From an uncultured Collinsella sp. (lineage in GTDB: Bacteria; Actinomycetota; Coriobacteriia; Coriobacteriales; Coriobacteriaceae), in NCBI GenBank assembly GCA_959605475.1, contig CAUHFS010000001.1, positions 1-64,000 of the forward strand: a stretch of 64,000 nt of DNA, read 5' to 3'. Positions 27,249 to 35,952 of this stretch are shown here, piece by piece. The notes under the pieces were generated by a model. That model ran no database searches. It was not told the origin of the DNA and worked only from the letters and a program-made list of their open reading frames with translations. The translations under genes were made by a program, and so were the position numbers. The number at the start of each line of letters is the position of its first letter. Positions within the stretch are counted from its first letter, which is position 1.

Positions 27249-30200
27249 GTGCGCAGGAATTCCATTTTTACGAAACGGTGGGTGAAGGGAAGCGCGGTCC
27301 TCGTTGCCACTGCAGCGACGCTCGTGTTTGCCAATCCCCAGCAGGCGATTGCCACGCCACTCAAGGGCGTCGACTCGGCGACCGTGTCCCAGTCTGCCTC
27401 GAATGTCGTCGACATCGATTTCGCTGACGGCATCAAGGGCCGTATTACGTTCCTCGAGGACGGTATTTTCCGTTATAACGTCGACCCCAAGGGTGAGTTT
27501 TCCGAGTACGCCACGCCGCGCAGTAAGTCCCACACGGCTAAGATCCAGGCTCAGCCCGATACCTCGGACACCTACAGCAAGCCGAGTGCGACGGTTGCCG
27601 ACAAGGGCGACACTATCGAGATCACCGGCGGAAAGGCGACCGTGATCCTGGACAAGGCGACTGGCAAGATGAGTATCAAGTCAGGCGACCGTGTCGTGGT
27701 TTCCGAGTCCGCGTCCCTCGACCTTGATAAGAAGGGTACCGTCCAGACGCTCGCCAAGGAGAAGTCCGAGAACTTCTTTGGCGGCGGCACCCAGAACGGA
27801 CGCTTCCTGCACACCAACCAGACCATCGCCATCTCCAACACGAACAACTGGACCGATGGCGGCGTTGCCTCGCCCAACCCGTTTTATTGGACGAGTGACG
27901 GCTACGGCGTGCTCCGAAACACGTTTGCAGAGGGTTCCTACGACTTCGGTTCCACGGACTCATCGACGGTCACGACTTTGCACAGCGAGAATGAGTTTGA
28001 TGCCTACTACTTCGTGGCGACCAACGAGGGAGCTTCGAACGTGGCAACTGAGATGCTGCAGGACTACTACAAGGTGACCGGTAACCCGGTACTGCTGCCC
28101 GAGTACGGGTTCTACCTTGGTCATCTTAATGCCTATAACCGTGATGGCTGGTCAACGACCTCGGGTCAAAAGAAGTGGGAGACCAAGGGCAGCAAGTCCT
28201 CGAGTGAGAAGGGCGACGTTAAGTACGAGTCTGGCATGTCGACGGGCTACAAGCTCGACGGCACACTTGCGGCCGAGACGCTCAACGGTGAGGGCCCTAC
28301 GGTTGATACCGAGAACATGAAAGCGACCGATTTCGACCGCCAGTTCTCTGCTCGGCAGGTTATCGATGACTACGAGGACAGCGACATGCCGCTCGGCTGG
28401 TTCCTGCCGAACGACGGCTACGGCGCCGGCTATGGCCAGAACGGTTACTACAAGACCGGCGGCGTCAACTCCGACGGAGCGAGCTCGGCCGACCGTCTTA
28501 ACGCTGTGCGTGCCAACGTCGACAACCTTAAGAAGTTCACCGAGTATGCCAACTCAAAGGGTGTGAGCACGGGCTTGTGGACCCAGTCCAACCTTGAGCC
28601 CGACAGCAACCCTGAGACCCCGTGGCATCTGCTTCGCGACTTCGACGCCGAGGTCAAGACGGGAGGCATCACTACCCTTAAGACCGACGTTGCCTGGGTT
28701 GGATCTGGCTACTCCTTTGGTCTTAATGGCATCAAGACAGCTTATGACACGGTGACGACCGGCGCTAACAAGCGCCCCAACATCATCACGCTCGATGGTT
28801 GGGCCGGCACGCAGCGCTTTGGTGGCATTTGGACCGGCGACCAGTATGGCGGTAACTGGGAGTACATTCGCTTCCATATCCCCACGTATATCGGTCAGAG
28901 TCTTTCGGGCAACCCCAACATCGGCTCCGACATGGATGGCATTTTTGGCGGCGACCCCATCATCTCTGCGCGTGACTACCAGTGGAAGACGTTCACGCCC
29001 TCTATGCTCGACATGGACGGTTGGGGCACCTACCGTAAATCGCCCATGACGCACGGCGATCCCTACACAGGCATCTCGCGCTTCTACCTCAAGCTCAAGG
29101 CGCAGCTCATGCCCTATATCTACACGAGCGCGGCCTCGGCGGCCAACATCGACACGGGTAACGGCGATGCCGGCCTGCCCATGATCCGCGCCATGCTGCT
29201 TTCCGATAACTCCGAGTACGCCGCAAGCACCTCGACGCAGTACCAGTATATGTTCGGTGAGAACTTCCTAGTGGCACCGGTGTATCAGGATACCCAGGCA
29301 GACGAGAACGGCAACGACATTCGCAATGGGATTTACCTCCCCAACTACGGCACCGACGAGAATCCCACCATCTGGATCGATTACTTCTCGGGTAAGCAGT
29401 ATCGCGGCGGCCAGGTTCTCAACAACTACGAGGCTCCGCTTTGGAAGCTGCCGCTGTTTGTGAAGGCCAACGCTATCGTGCCGATGTACGCCGAGAACAA
29501 CAACCCCGAGGCCGTGAGCGACACCAACACCAAGGGTACCGACCGCAGCCAGCGTATCGTCGAGTTCTTCGCCACCGAGGGCGACGGCACCTTTACGCAG
29601 TACGAGGACGACGGCTCCTCCATCGAGAACAACACGACTGAGGACGATTCCTACGGTACGATCGACAATATCTCCTACGGTGAGCATGTGAGCACCGTCT
29701 ACAGATCCAAGGCCGCAGGCGGCACCGCGACCTTTACCGCCGAAGCCTCGCAGGGTGGCTACAACGGCTACGACTCCAATCGCACCACGACCTTCGTGGC
29801 CAACGTGTCCGCCAAGCCCATGAGCGTCGTCGCCAAGAACGGCGGATCCGCGCTCAACGTGGTTGAGGTCGACTCGCAGGAGACCTTTGACACCGCGACC
29901 CCCGAGGCCGGCCAGGCGGTCTACTTCTACAGCGAGACCCCTAACCTCAACCACTACGGCAGCGATGTGGACGGCACCGAGGCCGAGCGGGGCGAGAGCT
30001 TTAACAACACCAAGATCACCACGAACCCCAAGGTCTACGTCAAGTTCGCGAAGACCGATGTTGCTGCGGCGGCGCAGACGCTCGAGCTGGGCGGTTTCGT
30101 GAACGCCGACGCCACGCTCACAGCCGATCGCCTCAACGAGAGCCTCTCCGCACCCACGAACCTTGCTGCCCCCGAGGACGTCACGACCCCAACGAGCATC

Positions 30201-33200
30201 AAGCTCACCTGGGGAAAGGTCGATGGTGCTACCTCCTACGACCTTAAGGTCGACGGCACCGTGTTCGCCGTGGGTGATGCGGCCGAGTTCACGCACACCG
30301 ACCTCGCCTACAATAGCAAGCACACCTACCAGATTCGTTCGCGCAACGCCGAGGGCTACTCCGCCTGGAGCGATGTGCTCGAGGCGAACTCCGCACTCGA
30401 TCCGTGGCGGAACGTCCCCGACGCCGAGCAAATCACCTGGGAGGGCTCACTTTACGGCAGCCATAAGGCCGAGCTCGCCTTCGACCATGAGTTCCAGTCG
30501 GGCGACGGCGGTTTCCACTCCGGTGGCAACGATCTGGGCAAGGCGCTTACCGTTGACTATGGACGCGCTTACAAGCTCGATAAGCTCGAGTACTATCCGC
30601 GCGATGACGCCGGCAACGGCACTGTGACCAAGATGCGTGTTGAGACGAGTCTCGATGGCGTCCACTGGACGAGCCAGGAGGTCGATTGGGCACGTTCCGC
30701 TGATTGTAAGACGGTAGCGTTTGACGGCACCGTGGCCGCCCGTTACGTGCGCATGACACCGCTCGCCTCGGTCGGCAATTTCTTCTCCGCGTCCGAGATT
30801 GCCATCTACAAGACCGACGGCACGGATGGCTTCGCCGTGGGCTCCAACCTCAACAAGGCCACGATCTCCGACGGAGACTACTCCAACATGAAGAACTATC
30901 TGGGCCTCGAGAATCGCGAGCCCGATACCCCGACGTTCGGTTCGCAGATCCGCGACCACTTCGCCGACCTCAACGATAACGGCGTTTACGACGTCTACGA
31001 TTACTCGTTCACCATGGCGGGTCTTGACGGCGGCACTAAACAAAAGGGCAAGGTCGCAGGTTCGCTCGCGGTGATTCCGAGCAAGACCGAGGTCGAGGCC
31101 GGTGATGAGATCACCGTTGATGTCTATGCGGCCGACGCCAAGAACGTCAACGCCCTGGGCGCTCTCGTCAACTTCAAGAGCGACCAGTTCGAGTTTGTGT
31201 CCGAGAGCATCGCGCAGGACGGCTCGACTGCCGGCATGGAGAACCTGTCTCGCGAGAAGGTCCAGTTCGCGGACAGAACGCAGACTATCAATCTCGCCTT
31301 TGCCAACCGCGGCGATGGCAAGCTCTACAACGGTACCGGCGCGGTGGCGAGTTTCAAGCTCAAGGCCAAGACCGCCGGCAAGGTCGAACTGCCCTCGACA
31401 TCTTGGCTCATCGGTCCGGCATGCGACGCACTTGAGTTTGCGAGCGACGGCACGGTGACGATGCCGGATGTTCCTCAGCCAACGGTCGCCGAGTACGGTC
31501 AGGACGCCTTCAACATCACGATGACCAACGATGAGCTCACGACCGACGACGGGACCAACGTCGAGAAACTTATCCAGCAGAAGAGCTATAACGCGCTGTT
31601 CGATAATAACGAGGGCGACAACGGCTTTGAGTTCCTATGGAACTGGAGCGGCAACTGGGACAGCGAGGGTAAGCTTCCGAGTTACGTGAAGCTTCCCACC
31701 ACGATGACATTCGCATTTAAGACGCCGTCGAAACTCGATAGTGTCGAGGTCGTTAACCGCAACGGTGGCAACGGAACCGTGCAGAAGATCAAGGCTGTCG
31801 TGACGTTCGAGGATGGCTCGACCCAAGAGTTCGCGGGCGGGGAGTACGATTCCTTCCTGGCTCGCTACGCCTTTGACCTCTCTGCCGAGAACAAGGGCAA
31901 GAAGGCGACCAAGGTCGAGGTCACGCCGCTTGAGGCATCGGGTGACCAGATGCTCACACTGCGTGAGGTCAACTTCAACTACACGCAGGGTGTCGAGGCC
32001 ATCGAGGGTGTCGAGCTAGGCAAGAACCAGACCGAGTTCTTTGAAGGCGACATTACGCCCGTCGACGCCAAGGCTACGCCTGAGAGCGCTGGCTACCCCT
32101 ATGTGACGGTCGAGAGCTCCGACCCCTCTGTGGTAAGCGTCTCCGCTGTTCAGGCTGGCGATAGCGTGAGCTACTACCTGCGTGCCAACAAGGCCGGCAA
32201 GGCAAAGATCACGGTGGCGTCGGTACTCGACCCCTCCAAGACCGCATCCTATGAGGTCGAGGTCAAGGCTGGTGTCGATACCTCTGCGCTCGTAGCAGCG
32301 CTTTCCAAGGCCGCGGGCTACAGCGAGTCCGTCTACACCAAGGATTCCTATGCAGCTCTCACCACTGCGGTCGAGGCGGCTCAGAAGCTCCTCGACAGCG
32401 GCCAGGGCAGCTATAGCAAGAAGGATGTCGCAGACGCCACAGCCAAGATCGAGAAGGCAATCGACGGCCTCAAGATGCGCCCTGTTGATGAGAAGATTCT
32501 CATCAACACGCCCGAGAACCGCAAGAACGTCAAGGTGGCCGGCTTCTCGAGTGAGGCCGACTACGAGGGCAGCAACGCCGTCAACGCTCTCGACGGCGAC
32601 GAGCGGACGCTTTGGCACAGCGACTGGGCCCATGGGACCGGTATGCCCCAGTATCTGAGTGTCGACCTGGGCCGCGACTACGATCTCACCGACGTTACAT
32701 TCCTGCCGCGCCAGGACGGCGGCACTAACGGCGATATCTTCGAGGCCGAGATACTGGTCTCCGACACTGCCGACGGTTATGAGAAGGGCACCGCCGCGTC
32801 GATGGGTACGTTCGCCTTCGACAACGATGGCCGCGTGCTCACCGACCGTGGCGACTGGAAACAGATGAGCTTTGGCGCCGCGCGCGGTCGCTACGTGACC
32901 GTCAAGGTGATTCACGCCGGCGGGGGCGACGTTGATGCCTACTGCAGCATGGCGGAGCTCAAGTTCTACGGTACGGCCGTCCCCGATCCGGTGGCGAAGG
33001 ATGATCTCACTGCCGCGATCGAAAAGGTTGATGCCGAGCTTGCCGCTGGCGACCTCAAGGCCGGCGACTACACCGAGGCCTCCTGGACGGCGCTCGAGAA
33101 CGCCCTGGCGAGCGCCCGCGCCATCTTGAGCGACGAGGATGCCACGCAGGACGAGGTCGACCAGGCGCTCAGGGCGCTCGAGAGCGCCCGCGACGCGCTC

Positions 33201-33662
33201 GAGAAGACCCCGGTGGTCCCGGTCGAGAATCCGACTAAGAAGCAGCTCAAGGCCCTGGTCAAGCAGGCGAAGGAGACTGACACCAGGGGCAAGACGGCCG
33301 AGTCTGTCAAGGCCCTGACGGATGCCATTACCTACGCCGAGGACGTCTTGGGTGATGAGAATGCTTCCGACACCCAGATCCAGGCGGCCTATAGCCAGCT
33401 CAAGCTGGCCATTGAGAGCCTCAAGGATGCCGATTCCGGCAACCAGGGCGGCTCGGGCAACCAGGGTTCCGGCAATGGCTCGAACGGCGGCAACCAGGCG
33501 GGCAAGCCCGCAGGCGACAAGGCCCAGGGCAGCAAGAAGAACGGTTCGGCGATTCCCAATACCGGAGACCAGACGGCGGCGACCGTCGCGACCGTCGGTG
33601 GTCTTGGCGCCATCATCGCCGCGATCGGCGCTTTCTTCCATCGTCGCAGCAAGGCTAAGTAG
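27249..33662 (+). CDS. Sortase-anchored GH31 glycosidase, probable alpha-N-acetylgalactosaminidase
   Basis: 2137 residues, start GTG with AAGGAG 5 nt upstream. Order: signal peptide (about 1-35); GH31 catalytic region (about 60-760) with the likely nucleophile D480 in KTDVAWVG and acid/base D531 in WTGDQYGG, a pair typical of the GH31 alpha-N-acetylgalactosaminidase group; fibronectin-like segment (about 970-1050); F5/8C sugar-binding domain (1064-1205); dockerin-like Ca loop DLNDNGVYD (about 1240); cohesin-like domain (about 1270-1410); a second galactose-binding-like domain (about 1425-1590); Ig-like BIG domain (about 1595-1675); FIVAR helices (about 1678-1745); another F5/8C (about 1756-1915); two more FIVAR units (about 1918-2065); Gly/Asn/Ser linker; sorting signal IPNTG (2102-2106), hydrophobic helix and RRSKAK tail. 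It would act on mucin-type O-glycans at the cell surface. Substrate is inferred. Confidence 0.85.
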   Translation: MRRNSIFTKRWVKGSAVLVATAATLVFANPQQAIATPLKGVDSATVSQSASNVVDIDFADGIKGRITFLEDGIFRYNVDPKGEFSEYATPRSKSHTAKIQAQPDTSDTYSKPSATVADKGDTIEITGGKATVILDKATGKMSIKSGDRVVVSESASLDLDKKGTVQTLAKEKSENFFGGGTQNGRFLHTNQTIAISNTNNWTDGGVASPNPFYWTSDGYGVLRNTFAEGSYDFGSTDSSTVTTLHSENEFDAYYFVATNEGASNVATEMLQDYYKVTGNPVLLPEYGFYLGHLNAYNRDGWSTTSGQKKWETKGSKSSSEKGDVKYESGMSTGYKLDGTLAAETLNGEGPTVDTENMKATDFDRQFSARQVIDDYEDSDMPLGWFLPNDGYGAGYGQNGYYKTGGVNSDGASSADRLNAVRANVDNLKKFTEYANSKGVSTGLWTQSNLEPDSNPETPWHLLRDFDAEVKTGGITTLKTDVAWVGSGYSFGLNGIKTAYDTVTTGANKRPNIITLDGWAGTQRFGGIWTGDQYGGNWEYIRFHIPTYIGQSLSGNPNIGSDMDGIFGGDPIISARDYQWKTFTPSMLDMDGWGTYRKSPMTHGDPYTGISRFYLKLKAQLMPYIYTSAASAANIDTGNGDAGLPMIRAMLLSDNSEYAASTSTQYQYMFGENFLVAPVYQDTQADENGNDIRNGIYLPNYGTDENPTIWIDYFSGKQYRGGQVLNNYEAPLWKLPLFVKANAIVPMYAENNNPEAVSDTNTKGTDRSQRIVEFFATEGDGTFTQYEDDGSSIENNTTEDDSYGTIDNISYGEHVSTVYRSKAAGGTATFTAEASQGGYNGYDSNRTTTFVANVSAKPMSVVAKNGGSALNVVEVDSQETFDTATPEAGQAVYFYSETPNLNHYGSDVDGTEAERGESFNNTKITTNPKVYVKFAKTDVAAAAQTLELGGFVNADATLTADRLNESLSAPTNLAAPEDVTTPTSIKLTWGKVDGATSYDLKVDGTVFAVGDAAEFTHTDLAYNSKHTYQIRSRNAEGYSAWSDVLEANSALDPWRNVPDAEQITWEGSLYGSHKAELAFDHEFQSGDGGFHSGGNDLGKALTVDYGRAYKLDKLEYYPRDDAGNGTVTKMRVETSLDGVHWTSQEVDWARSADCKTVAFDGTVAARYVRMTPLASVGNFFSASEIAIYKTDGTDGFAVGSNLNKATISDGDYSNMKNYLGLENREPDTPTFGSQIRDHFADLNDNGVYDVYDYSFTMAGLDGGTKQKGKVAGSLAVIPSKTEVEAGDEITVDVYAADAKNVNALGALVNFKSDQFEFVSESIAQDGSTAGMENLSREKVQFADRTQTINLAFANRGDGKLYNGTGAVASFKLKAKTAGKVELPSTSWLIGPACDALEFASDGTVTMPDVPQPTVAEYGQDAFNITMTNDELTTDDGTNVEKLIQQKSYNALFDNNEGDNGFEFLWNWSGNWDSEGKLPSYVKLPTTMTFAFKTPSKLDSVEVVNRNGGNGTVQKIKAVVTFEDGSTQEFAGGEYDSFLARYAFDLSAENKGKKATKVEVTPLEASGDQMLTLREVNFNYTQGVEAIEGVELGKNQTEFFEGDITPVDAKATPESAGYPYVTVESSDPSVVSVSAVQAGDSVSYYLRANKAGKAKITVASVLDPSKTASYEVEVKAGVDTSALVAALSKAAGYSESVYTKDSYAALTTAVEAAQKLLDSGQGSYSKKDVADATAKIEKAIDGLKMRPVDEKILINTPENRKNVKVAGFSSEADYEGSNAVNALDGDERTLWHSDWAHGTGMPQYLSVDLGRDYDLTDVTFLPRQDGGTNGDIFEAEILVSDTADGYEKGTAASMGTFAFDNDGRVLTDRGDWKQMSFGAARGRYVTVKVIHAGGGDVDAYCSMAELKFYGTAVPDPVAKDDLTAAIEKVDAELAAGDLKAGDYTEASWTALENALASARAILSDEDATQDEVDQALRALESARDALEKTPVVPVENPTKKQLKALVKQAKETDTRGKTAESVKALTDAITYAEDVLGDENASDTQIQAAYSQLKLAIESLKDADSGNQGGSGNQGSGNGSNGGNQAGKPAGDKAQGSKKNGSAIPNTGDQTAATVATVGGLGAIIAAIGAFFHRRSKAK

Positions 33663-33681
33663 CCCCAGCAACAGCTAAGCA

Positions 33682-33724
33682 AGCGTGCCCGCCGTCCCAC
33701 CCAAGGACGGTGGGCACGCTTTTT
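33682..33724 (+). terminator. Terminator of the GH31 gene
   Basis: AGCGTGCCC(G)CCGTCC pairs with GGACGG(T)GGGCACGCT, followed by TTTT. Confidence 0.85.
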
Positions 33725-33879
33725 GAATGTAGGCAGAAAGCTCCGACCCTTCGGCCTTAATCTCGCAAAGCGTTCCGTCTCCCGCCGAACACATCAGCAT
33801 CGGCGGCTATACTTGAATTATTTGCAGTTAAGGGTCGCGGATTGGCCGCGTCACCGCTCTCAACAGGAGGTCTTTGTTT

Positions 33880-34344
33880 ATGGCAGATCAAAAGCCGGTT
33901 GTCGGGATCATCATGGGCTCCAAGTCCGATCTGGGTGTTATGGAAGGCTGCACCGCCGAGCTCGAGGCGCTCGGTGTGCCCTATGAGCTCGTCATTGCGA
34001 GCGCACACCGCACACCGGCGAAGGTCCACGAGTGGGCTTCGACTGCTGCCGATCGCGGTATCAAAGTGATTATCGCCGCCGCCGGCAAGGCCGCTCACCT
34101 GGGTGGTGTCGTGGCCGCCTTTACGCCGCTGCCGGTTATCGGCGTACCTATGAAGACGAGTGACCTGGGCGGTATGGATTCGCTGCTGTCGATGGTGCAG
34201 ATGCCTTCGGGCGTGCCCGTGGCCTGCGTTGCCATCAACGGCGCCAAGAACGCCGCCATTTACGCCACGCAGATTCTGGGCGCATGCGACCCCGAGTACC
34301 GCAAGGTTATCGAGAAGATGAAGCAGGAGATGGCCGACGCCTAG
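33880..34344 (+). CDS. purE: N5-carboxyaminoimidazole ribonucleotide mutase
   Basis: A protein of 154 residues, class I PurE length. GIIMGSKSDLGVM near the N-terminus is the substrate phosphate-binding motif, SAHRTP carries the catalytic His, and AAGKAAHLGGVVA binds the ribonucleotide. It moves the carboxyl group from N5-CAIR to CAIR in purine synthesis. In this class I form a PurK partner is usually needed; none is visible in the window. The start at 33880 lies 9 nt after AGGAGG. Next gene, a sortase, starts 35 nt downstream. Confidence 0.95.
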   Translation: MADQKPVVGIIMGSKSDLGVMEGCTAELEALGVPYELVIASAHRTPAKVHEWASTAADRGIKVIIAAAGKAAHLGGVVAAFTPLPVIGVPMKTSDLGGMDSLLSMVQMPSGVPVACVAINGAKNAAIYATQILGACDPEYRKVIEKMKQEMADA

Positions 34345-34379
34345 GCGTTCCGCCGTTTCACCGCAGTATAAGGAGAGCC

Positions 34380-35378
34380 ATGTCCGATTATCAGGGAAAA
34401 CGATTCAAGGCTTCTCAGATTCCCGATCCGTCGAAGCCGGGTGCTGCCCATGCGGCACAGCAGGGTCGGACATCCTCTCCTCAGCAGCCGCGCGCGCCGC
34501 GCCCCGTGACACCGGCGACGCATCGTCGACAGGACGCGCCGGCCGCATATCGACCTTCATCTTATAGCACCGCTAAGAAGCCGCCCCGGTCTTCATCGCA
34601 TGCCACGCCGTCGGATTACACCGAGTCGCCGCGTAAAAAGCGCCGCTCCATCATTCCTATTCTGCTCATCATCGTGGGCATCGGTCTGATTGTTGCCGCC
34701 GCTGCCATCTTTATCAATGCCCAGATTGGCTATAAGCAGGCGAGCGATTCGTATCAGAAAATCGAGAAGCAATATGTAAGCGATAAGGACGCCAGCGGCG
34801 TGCCGATTATCGACTTTGATGCACTTGCTCAGACGAACCCCGAGATTGTGGGTTGGATTTACGTGCCGGGAACCAACATCAACTATCCCGTGGTGCAGAC
34901 CAACAACAACTCCAAATACCTCAACACGCTGTTCGATGGCACGTCTAACGCCTCGGGTGCCATCTTCTTGGATAGCGATGACACCGCGCCGGGAATGGTC
35001 GACCAGCAGACCACGATCTACGGCCACCATATGAACGATGGGTCGATGTTCAACGTGATTTCGGATACGACTGACCAGGCAACGTTCGATAGCGTTGAAT
35101 ATGTGTACTACATCACGCGCGATGCGACGTATAAGTTGCGTCCGCTGGCGACCAAGGTGGTCGAGGACACGTATGCCAAGGCGCGCACGACCAATTTTGA
35201 GGGCGACGACGGACTCAAGAACTACCTGTCCGAGATGCTCGACGGCGCTTCTGCCGTGGCGAGTGATGCCACCGATCGTGCCGCTTCGGCAACTAAGGTT
35301 GTAACGCTTGTGACCTGTCGTTCGCTGTCGCTGAGCAACACACGCGCCGTCATGGTACTCACGCCGGTCGAGGAATAA
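34380..35378 (+). CDS. Class B sortase with long disordered N-terminus
   Basis: 332 residues. About 80 residues of Pro/Ser/Ala-rich, basic, probably disordered cytoplasmic sequence precede one membrane helix (about 98-118). The extracellular sortase B domain has NPEIVGWIYVPGTNINYPVVQ, catalytic His 216 in YGHHMND, Cys 313 in TLVTC and Arg 322. Sortases cut surface-protein sorting signals and link them to the wall or pilus. The IPNTG signal of the GH31 glycosidase 0.7 kb upstream is a possible substrate. Start ATG with AAGGAG 5 nt upstream. It sits between purE and a MoaE-like gene, so it is not in a classical pilus operon. Confidence 0.9.
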   Translation: MSDYQGKRFKASQIPDPSKPGAAHAAQQGRTSSPQQPRAPRPVTPATHRRQDAPAAYRPSSYSTAKKPPRSSSHATPSDYTESPRKKRRSIIPILLIIVGIGLIVAAAAIFINAQIGYKQASDSYQKIEKQYVSDKDASGVPIIDFDALAQTNPEIVGWIYVPGTNINYPVVQTNNNSKYLNTLFDGTSNASGAIFLDSDDTAPGMVDQQTTIYGHHMNDGSMFNVISDTTDQATFDSVEYVYYITRDATYKLRPLATKVVEDTYAKARTTNFEGDDGLKNYLSEMLDGASAVASDATDRAASATKVVTLVTCRSLSLSNTRAVMVLTPVEE

Positions 35379-35387
35379 GTTGTTCGA

Positions 35388-35424
35388 GAGTAGCTAAAAA
35401 GGCCCCGTCCCAAATTGGCTACTC
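35388..35424. repeat. Dispersed hairpin repeat, copy 2 (CCCCGTCCCAAATT core)
   Basis: GAGTAGC and GCTACTC flank the core CCCCGTCCCAAATT. Compared with copy 1 (134-172) the arm bases differ at matching positions on both sides, so pairing is kept. Confidence 0.7.
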
Positions 35425-35442
35425 GACGACGGTAAGGGAGAA

Positions 35443-35862
35443 ATGATGCTCGAGAGTGGCAAATTGATGCCTTCGATTGATGCTTGGCTGCGCGAGGCCA
35501 AGGCCGATGCTTCGGCGGCAGGCTGTGGGATGTATCTGACGCATAACGGTGTGGTGCGCGCGACGCCCAAGGCTGAGGTGCGCGGAGTCGAGACCGATGG
35601 CGTGGCGCCTGGGCATAAGGTGGGCGGCATGGTGTTTGGCTTCGATGCTCAGAAGGTGCAGGCTGCTATCGAGGCGACGCGTGCGATGCCGGGTATCGGC
35701 TATGTGCGTGTGTGGCTGGCAAGCGGCGAGCTTGCCGTAGGTGACGACATCATGCTCGTGCTCATCGGCGGGGACATTCGCCCGCACGTGGTCGATGCGC
35801 TGCAGGCGCTCGTTGGCACCATTAAGAACGAATGCGTGAGTGAGGTCGAGCGCGAGGCGTAG
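35443..35862 (+). CDS. MoaE-like (molybdopterin synthase large subunit) family protein
   Basis: A protein of 139 residues that resembles MoaE: 'GMYLTHNGVVR' near residue 30, then YVRVWLASGELAVGDDIMLVLIGGD and a final alpha-helix with TIKNECVSEVE. In MoaE the segment (V/I)K..VPIWK holds the catalytic Lys; here only IKN remains and the WK motif is missing, so true molybdopterin synthase activity is doubtful. No other molybdenum cofactor genes are nearby. Start ATG with AAGGGAG upstream. A small hairpin repeat lies between it and the sortase gene. Confidence 0.65.
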   Translation: MMLESGKLMPSIDAWLREAKADASAAGCGMYLTHNGVVRATPKAEVRGVETDGVAPGHKVGGMVFGFDAQKVQAAIEATRAMPGIGYVRVWLASGELAVGDDIMLVLIGGDIRPHVVDALQALVGTIKNECVSEVEREA

Positions 35863-35892
35863 AGGCTTGCGTCGATAGAAGGATCGTTTATA

Positions 35893-35934
35893 AAAATGCC
35901 CACCGGTACGTGTGATACCGGCGGGCATTTTGCG
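35893..35934. terminator. Bidirectional terminator
   Basis: AAATGCCC(A)CCGGTA pairs with TACCGG(C)GGGCATTT, with A-run and T-run on the two sides. The flanking genes converge. Confidence 0.8.
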
Positions 35935-35952
35935 TTTTGGGCGCGGTGGGCG

